In this document: positions 6,451-13,856 of the stretch, piece after piece
How positions within the stretch are numbered: the first letter of the stretch is position 1
How the letters are laid out: each line of letters starts with the position of its first letter
Source: Bacteroidales bacterium
GTDB taxonomy: Bacteria > Bacteroidota > Bacteroidia > Bacteroidales > Muribaculaceae
Direction of reading: 5' to 3'
Assembly: GCA_004552485.1 (NCBI GenBank)
Contig: SFOH01000034.1
Coordinates: 1 to 25,192, forward strand
DNA length: 25,192 nucleotides
Position numbers and translations under genes: made by a program
The notes under the pieces: model-generated
Told to the model about the DNA's origin: nothing
Database searches by the model: none
What the model saw: the letters and a program-made list of their open reading frames with translations, nothing else

Positions 6451-7918
6451 GTTTGTCGATGTCGGCGTTGATGTCGCCGAGGTGTTCGTAGTCGTAGAGG
6501 GTGAGCGAGCGGATGCGGTACCAGTAGTTCCAGAACTTGTAGAGCTCGTTGATGTAGCGGCGCTGGCTCTCGTCCTTGGTGGTCTGCGAGTCGTTGAGGT
6601 CGAGGGTGGAGATTTTGCCGATCATGAAGGTTTCGAAGTTGGTGTCGTAGCGCTGGCGGGCTAGTTCGTTGGCGCGCTGTGCAATGCGGAGCTGCTCCTG
6701 CTGGTTGCCGAAACGCTCGACGAGCACGAAGAGCTGCTGGCTGAAGTCGAGCGACTCCTGGCGCAGGCGGCTCTCGGTGACGCGGCGGTTGCTCTCGGCC
6801 ACCTTCACCGTGCCGCGACGCTTGCCCCAGTCGACGAGGGGGATGGAGAATCCGACCTCGATGAGCTGGTTGCCGCGCAGGCGCGAGTAGGCGTCGCCGA
6901 AGCGTCGGTCAGTGCCGGTGAATCCGGCCTGGGCATAGAGTTTTATCTCGCGCAGGTCGCCCTTGGCTTTGGCCACCTCATAGTCGGCCTCGAGCTGGCG
7001 GCGGCTGATGTTTTTGGCGAATTTGTTGTTGGCGAGGGCGCGGTCGTATGCGTCGGAGTAAGTGATGTGCGCCGCTGGGATGGTCTCGGGCACGACGGGG
7101 ACAATCTCGACGTCCTCGCCCAGGTCGAGGAAGGAGCGGAGTGTGAACATATCGCTTTTGAGGGTACTGCGGCACTCGGTGAGGTCGGAACGGGCATCGA
7201 GGACGTTCAGCTCCATCTGGCGCAGGTCGTTCTCGCTGATGCGGCCCATCTTGCGCTTCTCGACGGCCACGGCATAGAGCTTGTCGGCGTTGGCCAGGTT
7301 CTGCTCGGCGATGGCGACGTTCTCGTGGCTCATCACCAGGGTGAAGAAGTAGTTGACGGTGGCGAGGGCCACGTCCTCGGTGGCGCTGAGGAAGGCGGCC
7401 TTGGCCTCCTGGAAGCGCACGGGCTCGATGCGGCTGTCCCACTTGAAGGTGTTGACGCCGAAGATGGGCTGCTGGAGGGTGAGGGCGAGGGGAATGGTGA
7501 GGAAGCGGTTTGAGCCGCCGTCCTCGAACTGGCGCATATAGTCGAGCGAGGTGCTCAGGCTGACGGTGCCACCGGTCAGGGGGATGTTCTGAGTGACGGA
7601 GAGCTCGGCCCGGGCGTCGAGGCTGTGGGTGCGCACGTAGCTGTATTCGCCGTTAGCGTTCATATAAGATGTGTAGCGGTCGCTGTATGTGGGCAGCGTC
7701 GCCGACAGGCTTATCTCGGGGAGGCGTTCGGCGCGGTAGCTGCGCCACTTCCAGTAGGCCGTCTTCAGCTCGTCGAGGGCCACGGCGGCATCCACGCTCT
7801 TGACACGGGCCATGGCGATGGCGTCGTCGAGGGTCAGCGTCAGCTCGCGCGCCGCTCCCCGCGCGGGGAGCAGCAGCGCGGCCAGCGCCGGAATTAATAT
7901 GAAAAGTCTGCTTGTCAT
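6437..7918 (-). CDS. TolC-family outer-membrane efflux protein
   Basis: This 493-residue protein has a signal peptide (about 1-23) followed by the duplicated alpha-helical/beta-barrel layout of TolC proteins. The opening helix reads LTLTLDDAIAMARVKSVDAAVALDELKTAYWKW, and long heptad-rich helices recur (for example NLANADKLYAVAVEKRKMGR followed by ISENDLRQMELNVLDAR). The second half contains FSIPLVDWGKRRG and ends in the helix carrying LARQRYDTNFETFMIGKISTLDLNDSQ, a typical family signature. It would form the outer-membrane duct for the adaptor and ABC transporter encoded upstream in the same operon. The gap to the preceding permease gene is 24 nt and to the following regulator gene also 24 nt. 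Confidence 0.93.
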   Translation of the reverse strand: MTSRLFILIPALAALLLPARGAARELTLTLDDAIAMARVKSVDAAVALDELKTAYWKWRSYRAERLPEISLSATLPTYSDRYTSYMNANGEYSYVRTHSLDARAELSVTQNIPLTGGTVSLSTSLDYMRQFEDGGSNRFLTIPLALTLQQPIFGVNTFKWDSRIEPVRFQEAKAAFLSATEDVALATVNYFFTLVMSHENVAIAEQNLANADKLYAVAVEKRKMGRISENDLRQMELNVLDARSDLTECRSTLKSDMFTLRSFLDLGEDVEIVPVVPETIPAAHITYSDAYDRALANNKFAKNISRRQLEADYEVAKAKGDLREIKLYAQAGFTGTDRRFGDAYSRLRGNQLIEVGFSIPLVDWGKRRGTVKVAESNRRVTESRLRQESLDFSQQLFVLVERFGNQQEQLRIAQRANELARQRYDTNFETFMIGKISTLDLNDSQTTKDESQRRYINELYKFWNYWYRIRSLTLYDYEHLGDINADIDKLCRM

Positions 7919-7942
7919 CGGATTAACGGGAAGTGAGGGGAT

Positions 7943-9172
7943 TTACATATCTTTCAGGGCTTCGGCGGCATTGACGGCGGCGGCCTTGCGGGCCGGGGCG
8001 TAGATGCCGGCGACGATGAGCAGGGCCAGCAGCACGATGGCGAAGACGACGGCCACGACAATCGTGGAGGTGGGGAACGGCATCTGGAGGATGTCGGACA
8101 GGTTCATCACAATCCAGACGGTCAGCGGCAGCGTGAGCACGGCGGCGATGCCCAGGAGGACGAGGCCCTCGGCGAAGAAGCGCATGTAGATGTCGCGGTT
8201 CGAGGCGCCGTTGACCTTGCGGATGGCTATTTCGGGCACGCGCTGCTGGGTGCGGAACCAGAATGTGCCGAGGAAGCCCAGGAAAATCATCACGAGTACG
8301 AACAGTGCGCACACGGTGATGCCGCTGATGGTCTGGCGCATCTGCATTTGGCTGGTATCGCGCTGGTCGGCGAGGCTGGTGAGGTTGGTGAGGTAGAGGT
8401 TGCCGGCCTGCTGGTCGGCGACGGTGAGCGACTCTACGAAGCGGTGACCCATGCCGGGTTTAACGCGCACGGCGATTGTCCAGGCCTCGTCGGGAGAGAG
8501 GGGAGCATAGCAGGTGCCATAATACGCCGGCTCATAGTCGTTGCGGCGCATGCCCTGAACCACGGCGCCCACATGATAGGTCTTGGGCTCACCCTCCTCC
8601 TTCATCTCCACGTCGCGGCCGGCCATGTCGGCGGCCTTGGGAGCCTCGGGGTCAAAGTCTTCTTCGGCCTCGGAGAGGAGAATATAACCCTTGCGCATCA
8701 TCTCGGCAAGCTGCGCGGGAGTCTCGCCGCGGACGCCGCGGATGCCGAACACCTCGAGCATCTCGGGCGACATCGAACGCTTATTGACGAGGAACTCGCT
8801 GCTGTCGCCGGGCAGCGAGATAGTCATGCCCTGGAAGCTATAATGGTAGGGAGCGGTGTTGCCCGTGCCGTAGCCGATTTTCTCCACGTTGGGATTGGAG
8901 CGCAGCTTGGTCACCAGCATTTCGAAGTCGGTGGCATAGGAGTGGACGCTGTCGTAGGGGACGTAGCCCTCGCAGTCTTTGTCGAGGGTGCTGACCTCGG
9001 CCACATAGATGTCGCTGATGTCGGTGTCGAGCGCCGGCCGGCGCATCTCGAATATGCAGTAAAGGATGGCGAAAATGAGCTGGAGCACCAGCACCACTAT
9101 CACAAGCTCGAGGACAATCCAGACGTTTGAACGCCACTCGTTGAGCATCTGCTTCAGAAGTTTCCGTTTCAT
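7943..9172 (-). CDS. MacB-type ABC transporter permease, second copy of the pair
   Basis: The permease has 409 residues with MacB/FtsX topology: one N-terminal membrane helix (about 18-41), a large periplasmic domain (about 45-280) and three C-terminal helices (about 283-308, 328-355, 370-395). The cytoplasmic coupling motif RVPEIAIRKVNGASNRDIYMR precedes the third helix. Such half-transporters do not move substrate through a channel; they drive a periplasmic pump coupled to a TolC duct. Unlike E. coli MacB, the ATPase is a separate gene here. The protein is clearly related to the product of 9178-10437 but divergent in the periplasmic domain, so the pair probably forms a heterodimer. The gap to the upstream permease gene is 5 nt. 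Confidence 0.9.
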   Translation of the reverse strand: MKRKLLKQMLNEWRSNVWIVLELVIVVLVLQLIFAILYCIFEMRRPALDTDISDIYVAEVSTLDKDCEGYVPYDSVHSYATDFEMLVTKLRSNPNVEKIGYGTGNTAPYHYSFQGMTISLPGDSSEFLVNKRSMSPEMLEVFGIRGVRGETPAQLAEMMRKGYILLSEAEEDFDPEAPKAADMAGRDVEMKEEGEPKTYHVGAVVQGMRRNDYEPAYYGTCYAPLSPDEAWTIAVRVKPGMGHRFVESLTVADQQAGNLYLTNLTSLADQRDTSQMQMRQTISGITVCALFVLVMIFLGFLGTFWFRTQQRVPEIAIRKVNGASNRDIYMRFFAEGLVLLGIAAVLTLPLTVWIVMNLSDILQMPFPTSTIVVAVVFAIVLLALLIVAGIYAPARKAAAVNAAEALKDM

Positions 9173-9177
9173 GATTT

Positions 9178-10437
9178 TTATTTTGCGTTGATGGCCTCCA
9201 CGGGGTTCAGGCGCGAAGCCTGCCAGGCGGGAACGAAGGCGCTGATGAGGTTAAGGATAAAGCACACGCCGAGGGCGATGAGGATTGTGCCCCAGTTGAT
9301 CACCGAGTCGAGGGCGGGGGTGACGCCGCTGCCGTAGGTGTCCATGTCTTCGTAGAGGCCGCTGTAGGTTAGGGCGAAGACCAAGCCGAGGACGACGCCG
9401 ACGATGCCGCCGGCCAGGGTGATGATGAAGTTCTCGCGGATGATGTCGGTGATTATGCGGCGGCGGGTGCATCCGAAGGCGCGGCGGACGCCGATTTCGC
9501 TGATGCGGCGGCGCATGCGGCTGTGTAGCAGGCTGCTGAGGTTGATGGCCGGCACGAGCAGGAGGAGGGCATAGAGTGTAAAGCGGACATAGCGGTCCGA
9601 CGATGTGTCGGGCGTGTTGTTGCTGCCGGGGATGCCTCCGGCGATAGTCTCCTGGTCGAAGGGGCCCTCGTGGTAGACGGTCACGCGGTTTTCCGGGGCA
9701 AGCTCGGTGTCGAACACGGCATAGCGGGCCTTGACCTGGCGGCGTATCTCGCCGAAGTCCGTACCCTCCGCGACGAGCAGGGCCACGGAGGTGTCGCCGA
9801 ACATGTCCTGATTCTCGTCGCTGCCGCCGGCGAGGAAGACGTCGCCGCAGGCGGTGGCGGCCAGGAACGAGTGGTCGCTGACTACGCCGACAACACGGTA
9901 GCGCTTGTGGTTGAGGCTGATTTCGCGGCCCGTGCAGTCGACGGTGCCGAAAGCCTTGCGGGCCGTGCGCTCGCTGACGACGGCAACGGGCAGGTCGGAG
10001 GCGGCCTCGGCGGCAGTGTAGTAGCGGCCGGCAATCAGCTTGTGGTCGAAGATTTTGAAGAACTCCGAGTCGGTGGGACGCGTGTAGACGTTGAAGTATT
10101 TTCCGTCCTCGCCGCAGGCGCTTTGGGTTTGGAGCGACTGGAAGTAGGACGTGTGCTCCACGCCTTTCAGACCGCCGTAGAGCTTGCGGGCAGTGGCGTA
10201 GCTCATGCCGCCTGACGAGCCGTAGTTGCCGTTGCCCGGGTCGGCGATGTGAATGTACTGGCCCACTAACAGGCGGTCGCGGCAACTCTCCGGCGCGAAC
10301 GGCACGACCTTCACGCGAGTGGTGATGACAACCACCATGAAGAGGAAAATCGACAGCACTGTGGCGATGAAGGTGACGGTCGCGACGAGCGGCTGCTGAC
10401 GCATGTCGCGGATGATCTGGCTGATTCTCTGTTTCAT
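9178..10437 (-). CDS. MacB-type ABC transporter permease, first copy of the pair
   Basis: The permease has 419 residues: a membrane helix at about 17-41, a MacB_PCD-like periplasmic domain (about 45-285) and three helices at the C-terminus (about 288-308, 335-362, 385-408). The coupling segment is RRRISEIGVRRAFGCTRRRI. The ending, PAWQASRLNPVEAINAK, is the familiar FtsX/MacB C-terminal signature. It starts 3 nt after the stop of the ATPase gene and ends 5 nt before its sister permease, so the three are tightly coupled. It is likely the partner of the second permease in a heterodimer driven by the ATPase. The substrate is not evident; MacAB-type pumps handle macrolides, peptides, siderophores or lipid-linked molecules. 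Confidence 0.9.
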   Translation of the reverse strand: MKQRISQIIRDMRQQPLVATVTFIATVLSIFLFMVVVITTRVKVVPFAPESCRDRLLVGQYIHIADPGNGNYGSSGGMSYATARKLYGGLKGVEHTSYFQSLQTQSACGEDGKYFNVYTRPTDSEFFKIFDHKLIAGRYYTAAEAASDLPVAVVSERTARKAFGTVDCTGREISLNHKRYRVVGVVSDHSFLAATACGDVFLAGGSDENQDMFGDTSVALLVAEGTDFGEIRRQVKARYAVFDTELAPENRVTVYHEGPFDQETIAGGIPGSNNTPDTSSDRYVRFTLYALLLLVPAINLSSLLHSRMRRRISEIGVRRAFGCTRRRIITDIIRENFIITLAGGIVGVVLGLVFALTYSGLYEDMDTYGSGVTPALDSVINWGTILIALGVCFILNLISAFVPAWQASRLNPVEAINAK

Positions 10438-10440
10438 GGC

Positions 10441-11115
10441 TTATCCGATTATGCGGCCGTCGAAGAAGCGCACGATGCGGTCGGTCTCCTGCGCCTGCAT
10501 TTCGTTGTGGGTGACCATAATGATTGTGGTGCCGTCCTCCTTGTTGAGGCGCTGGAGCAGGGCCATGACCTCGGCGCCCATCTTGCTGTCGAGGTTGCCG
10601 GTGGGCTCATCGGCGAGGAGGATGCGCGGACCGCCGACGATGGCGCGGGCGATGGCCACACGCTGGGCCTGGCCGCCGCTGAGCTGGGTGGGCAGGTGGT
10701 GGATGCGGTGGCTCATTTCAAGGCGCTCGAGCACCTGCTCCACGCGCTCGCGGCGGCGTCGCGCGCTGACGCCCTTGCGGTAGAGCAACGGAATCTCGAC
10801 GTTGGCGGCGACGTCGAGCGTCGGAATCAGGTGGAAGCTCTGGAAGACGAAGCCCAGGTTGGCGTTGCGGAAGTGCGAGAGCTCGCGGTCGCTCAGGCCG
10901 CTGCAGTCCTGACCGAGGATGGAGACAGTGCCCCGGGTCGGCTTGTCAAGCAGGCCGATGATGTTGAGCAGCGTCGACTTGCCGCAGCCGCTCGGACCCA
11001 TGATGCTCAGGAACTCGCCTTCGTTGACATCGAGATTCACGTTTTCGAGAGCCGTGGTCTCGATTTCTTTCGTACAGTATACCTTTCCTATACCGTTCAG
11101 TGTGATTATTCCCAT
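10441..11115 (-). CDS. ABC transporter ATPase, MacB/LolD type
   Basis: The ATPase has 224 residues and is a complete nucleotide-binding domain. Walker A is GPSGCGKST (40-48), the Q-loop is FVFQSF (Q92), the signature is LSGGQ (145-149), Walker B is ILLADEP (165-171) with the catalytic E170, the D-loop is GNLDS and the H-loop is VTHN (H203). The sequence around EFLSIMGPSGCGKSTLLNII and LADEPTGNLDS places it in the MacB/LolD/FtsE subfamily, which powers mechanotransmission permeases. Its start overlaps the end of the adaptor gene by 10 nt and its stop is 3 nt before the first permease. It would hydrolyse ATP in the cytoplasm for the two permeases. Confidence 0.95.
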   Translation of the reverse strand: MGIITLNGIGKVYCTKEIETTALENVNLDVNEGEFLSIMGPSGCGKSTLLNIIGLLDKPTRGTVSILGQDCSGLSDRELSHFRNANLGFVFQSFHLIPTLDVAANVEIPLLYRKGVSARRRRERVEQVLERLEMSHRIHHLPTQLSGGQAQRVAIARAIVGGPRILLADEPTGNLDSKMGAEVMALLQRLNKEDGTTIIMVTHNEMQAQETDRIVRFFDGRIIG

Positions 11116-12359
11116 TTGATTTTCAGTTTATTCTTGTTGTTATATTGTTCAGTATCGCTCACAATGAGCCGGTCGCCGGGGTGGAGACCGGAGAGAATTT
11201 CGACATAGTCGCGGTTGCAGTCGCCGGCACGCACCGTGCGGCGTACAGCGCGGTCGTCGCCGTCGAAGACAAAGACCTGGTAGGTGCCCTCGCCGCGGTA
11301 GAACGAGCCGTTGGGCACACGCAGGGCGTCGCTCTTGTAGCCGAAGCTCACCTGCAGCTCAGCCCTCGCGCCCGACCGCAGCCGCGGGTCGCGCGGATTG
11401 TCGAGACGCACCACGAACGAGACAACGCCCTGGCGCGCCTGGGGAGTGATGTTGCTGACCGTGCCGGTGAACTCCGCGCCGTTGATGCGCACCGTCACCG
11501 CCGCCCCGACCTGCACGCGGTCGCTGCTGCCTTCGGCAACCTCGCCCTCGACCTTGAAACTCGACAGGTCGGAGACGACAGCCACCCTCTCGCCGGCGCC
11601 GACACGCGTGCCCAGGTCCGAGACGATATAGGTCAGCACCCCGTCGAGCGGCGCCGGAATGCTACCGCGCTGCAGCGTCTTGCCCATCAGCGCGATGTCG
11701 CGGTCGGCCGAGCTGACATTGAGCTGCTGACCGGCCTCGGCGGCGGCGGCACGCTGACGCTCGTTGCGCAGACGAATGCGCAGCTGCTCCAGCTCCAGCA
11801 CCCCGGCGCGGTAGGCAGTCTCCGCCTGCCGCACACGGTCGCCCGTGCCGCTGCCGATGCTGTCGAGACGACGCTCGTTCTCGACCTCGATGCGCTGGCG
11901 GCTCACATTCATCTCGCTCACCTTGATGCGCATCTCCAGGTCGCTGATATCCGTCATATTGCCCAGCTGAAGCTGGCGCAGGTCCTGACGCTGCTTGTCG
12001 CGGGCATCCTGAAGCTTGCCCAGACCCGTCTGCTCCTGCTCCAGGTCCAGCTGCAGAAGCGGCGTGCCCGCCTTAACCGTATCGCCCGGCTCGGCGTAGA
12101 CACTCAAAACGCGCGTCTCCACCGGCGAGTTGATGATCTCCTCGTGCGCCGGCACAACGCGACCCGTAGCCGCCACCGTAATCTCAATCGGACCTCGTTC
12201 GGCCACTCCGACCGTAATATCGCGACTGCTCACCGTCGGGGCAATATTCCATAGCAGCGCCACAACAGCGCCGACGACAGCCGCACCGGCCGCGCCCCAA
12301 ACGAGCACCCGCCGGCGCCTTGTCCGCCGAATCTCCTTCTTATCTATATCCTTATCCAT
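11106..12359 (-). CDS. Periplasmic adaptor (MacA/HlyD family) of the efflux system
   Basis: This 417-residue membrane-fusion protein has a basic cytoplasmic N-terminus, one membrane anchor (about 18-38), a split biotinyl-lipoyl domain (VSVYAEPGDTVKAGTPLLQLD-type sequence near 90-110, and later IPAPLDGVLTYIVSDLGTRVGAGE), a long coiled-coil hairpin between the halves (about 110-220), a beta-barrel domain and a membrane-proximal domain ending in GLHPGDRLIVSD. It bridges the inner-membrane permeases to the TolC-like duct. It is the first gene of a seven-gene operon, which fits its role in assembling the machine. A candidate promoter (12450-12482) and a 12-bp perfect palindrome (12427-12438) lie upstream. 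A short signal-anchor rather than a lipobox holds it in the membrane. Confidence 0.93.
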   Translation of the reverse strand: MDKDIDKKEIRRTRRRRVLVWGAAGAAVVGAVVALLWNIAPTVSSRDITVGVAERGPIEITVAATGRVVPAHEEIINSPVETRVLSVYAEPGDTVKAGTPLLQLDLEQEQTGLGKLQDARDKQRQDLRQLQLGNMTDISDLEMRIKVSEMNVSRQRIEVENERRLDSIGSGTGDRVRQAETAYRAGVLELEQLRIRLRNERQRAAAAEAGQQLNVSSADRDIALMGKTLQRGSIPAPLDGVLTYIVSDLGTRVGAGERVAVVSDLSSFKVEGEVAEGSSDRVQVGAAVTVRINGAEFTGTVSNITPQARQGVVSFVVRLDNPRDPRLRSGARAELQVSFGYKSDALRVPNGSFYRGEGTYQVFVFDGDDRAVRRTVRAGDCNRDYVEILSGLHPGDRLIVSDTEQYNNKNKLKIKWE

Positions 12360-12426
12360 AATGCTTTTTATCTATAGCTTTGTTTATCGCTTTTTACAGC
12401 TTTGTCATTTCATAGCCATGTCCATA

Positions 12427-12438
12427 CGGTCATGACCG
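12427..12438. promoter_or_regulatory. 12-bp perfect palindrome in the efflux-operon leader
   Basis: CGGTCATGACCG reads the same on both strands. It lies a few nt downstream of the predicted transcription start of the adaptor operon (-7 element at 12450-12457). It could be an operator, for example for the operon-encoded Fis-type response regulator. The binding partner is inferred only. Confidence 0.4.
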
Positions 12439-12449
12439 ATTTTCTGCCA

Positions 12450-12482
12450 CAAAACTACAAATAAAATCGCCCCATCTGCAAC
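12450..12482 (-). promoter_or_regulatory. Promoter of the efflux and two-component operon
   Basis: On the minus strand TAGTTTTG (12457-12450) matches TAnnTTTG, and GTTG (12482-12479) lies 21 nt upstream. The start would be near 12443, leaving a leader of roughly 80 nt before the adaptor ATG. The rest of the 12360-12653 gap shows no credible gene. Confidence 0.5.
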
Positions 12483-12653
12483 TCCTCCTGAAAATCAGCG
12501 CCTTACCCTCCCCCTCCCTGTCCGCATCCGTACATCCCCCACCCCAACCTGCACACATTCCGCAATAACCCCATTGGGTATACTTGCCGTCCCGATTATA
12601 ACAAAAGCCTCTGTTCAATTATCACCTCGCACCTTGTCACAAATAGCCCCGGC

Positions 12654-12974
12654 CTATGACTTTTTGGATGCACGGCGACGGTGTTTTAGCGATAGGTCTT
12701 GGAGATTGCGGCCGAGGGTGTCGTCATGGGCGATGAGGAGGAGGTCGTCATCGAGTTGGAGGGCATATAGGACGCGGGCATAGATGCCGATGGAGACTGT
12801 CGGAGAGCCTTTTTCGATGCGCGCGACGGTGAGCGGTGAGCATGTGGCTCGTTCCGCAACCTGCGCAATCGAAAGGTTGCGACGCAAGCGTGCAAGCTTT
12901 ATTTGCTCACCCATCAGAGCCATCTTCTGCTCAAGTTTCCGGGGCAATTTCGTCCCCATTGTGTTCTTAGCCAT
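12654..12974 (-). CDS. HipB-like XRE-family HTH regulator without a toxin partner
   Basis: The protein has 106 residues: a basic N-terminus and then a lambda-repressor-type helix-turn-helix (about 24-80), with LSIAQVAERATCSPLTVARIEKG as the recognition region, and a basic C-terminus (HRRRASKKS). It resembles the HipB-like regulators that in Bacteroidetes usually sit just before a HipA-like kinase gene. Here the 294 bp downstream hold no HipA-like reading frame, and the next gene is the efflux adaptor. It is therefore an orphan antitoxin-type regulator, or one that controls a distant or neighbouring gene. A -7 element (TAACTTTG) lies at 13060-13067, giving a leader of about 80 nt. Confidence 0.82.
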   Translation of the reverse strand: MAKNTMGTKLPRKLEQKMALMGEQIKLARLRRNLSIAQVAERATCSPLTVARIEKGSPTVSIGIYARVLYALQLDDDLLLIAHDDTLGRNLQDLSLKHRRRASKKS

Positions 12975-13059
12975 TGCTTTATATTTTTATGTCGAAGTAT
13001 TTGGCCGCAAATCAGCCCTCGCTGCTCATCACCTTGGCCCATCACTTCATCTAATAATG

Positions 13060-13067
13060 CAAAGTTA
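13060..13067 (-). promoter_or_regulatory. -7 element for the HipB-like gene
   Basis: TAACTTTG on the minus strand is a perfect TAnnTTTG. No clear -33 element was found. The rest of 12975-13261 contains two near-identical ACAAAGTT blocks (about 13123-13142) and the hairpin at 13204-13242, but no gene. Confidence 0.45.
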
Positions 13068-13203
13068 GCAAAAATCTTTATTATATGATACATTGAACGA
13101 GAAAAAATTCTCAAACCCTTGCAACAAAGTTCATAACAAAGTTCTCATTACCCGCACTTCTCTTGTTATGACCTTGGTAACCGATACGAACATAAACACT
13201 TAT

Positions 13204-13242
13204 GAGAGTGTATCGTAAAAAGTCTAATTGCGATACACTCTC
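13204..13242. repeat. Perfect 12-bp inverted repeat after the small unknown gene
   Basis: GAGAGTGTATCG (13204-13215) and CGATACACTCTC (13231-13242) pair perfectly around a 15-nt AT-rich loop. The hairpin begins 20 nt after the stop of the gene at 13262-13699. Neither strand has a T-run after the stem, so it may be a transcript-end stabiliser, a recombination site or an operator rather than a classical terminator. Confidence 0.7.
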
Positions 13243-13261
13243 GGGGAGGGGATGGCGGTGG

Positions 13262-13699
13262 TCAGGCTTTTTTGACATAGAGGTATTTGGGGTAGCAGCC
13301 GAGGACGCAGAGGGTGACAGGGCAGATACAGAGGCGGCTGAGGCGGAAGCCGGGCCATGCAGAGGTGTCATAGTGGGAGCCGCCGAAGAGCGATTTGTCG
13401 AGCTGCGTCATCTCGTAGTGGCCGGTGAGGCCGGGGTGGTCGGCTTCGGTGAGCCGGTGGTCGGAGGGTATGACGTGGAGGGTGACGCGGTGCTGATGCT
13501 CGGTATCGAGGTAGGTTAGCAGGTCGTCGGCACCGGCAACCATTTCGAGGTTGCCGCGGTTGCCATCCCAGGGCATGTCGATGTACCAACGGTTGTCGGG
13601 GTCCTGAACGAAGGTGAGGGTGTACTCTCCGCGGCTGTTTGCGAAGATGCCGCTGATGAAGTGGTGGATTGCTCGGAAGTTTTTGATGATGTCTGGCAT
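13262..13699 (-). CDS. Small hypothetical protein of a Bacteroidetes family (possibly DUF6717-like)
   Basis: The protein has 145 residues, no signal peptide and a compact alpha/beta-looking sequence. The core contains DPDNRWYIDMPWDGNRGNLEMVAGADDLL, and later HLTGHYEM-like and GSHYDTSAWPGFRLSRLCICPV. The pattern of W-Y-I-D-P-W-G followed by LEMV-GAD is reminiscent of the DUF6717 family; this is from memory and unverified. The C-terminus is unusual: a Cys-rich, hydrophobic stretch (residues about 120-142) that could be buried or membrane-associated. No function can be assigned. It is the last gene of the AT-richer cassette next to tRNA-Phe, 157 nt after the leucine-rich repeat gene, with a strong inverted repeat in the gap. 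Confidence 0.7.
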   Translation of the reverse strand: MPDIIKNFRAIHHFISGIFANSRGEYTLTFVQDPDNRWYIDMPWDGNRGNLEMVAGADDLLTYLDTEHQHRVTLHVIPSDHRLTEADHPGLTGHYEMTQLDKSLFGGSHYDTSAWPGFRLSRLCICPVTLCVLGCYPKYLYVKKA

Positions 13700-13791
13700 G
13701 TTTCTATAGCTTTTTGGTTTTTACGATTGAATTGTTCTGTCTGCTCCCTGTCATTGATAATTCTGATGCATGGGGGCAGCGGGGATGGGAG

Positions 13792-13842
13792 GAAGCCGGA
13801 GGCATTGCGCGGGGTTCGGACCGTTTTATGCGCTCCGGCTTC
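13792..13842. repeat. Long inverted repeat between the leucine-rich repeat and small unknown genes
   Basis: GAAGCCGGAG (13792-13801) pairs perfectly with CTCCGGCTTC (13833-13842). The stem continues as GCAT/ATGC with one bulged base. It lies 15 nt after the stop of the leucine-rich repeat gene. There is no T-run; it may terminate or stabilise the upstream transcript. Confidence 0.6.
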
Positions 13843-13856
13843 TCTGGCGAAGGGGG

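Noticed and set aside
12430..12618. 62-codon minus-strand frame after the HipB-like gene, checked as a HipA remnant
   Set aside because: It has no HipA-like motif, is Gly/Cys-rich, and overlaps the efflux promoter and palindrome.
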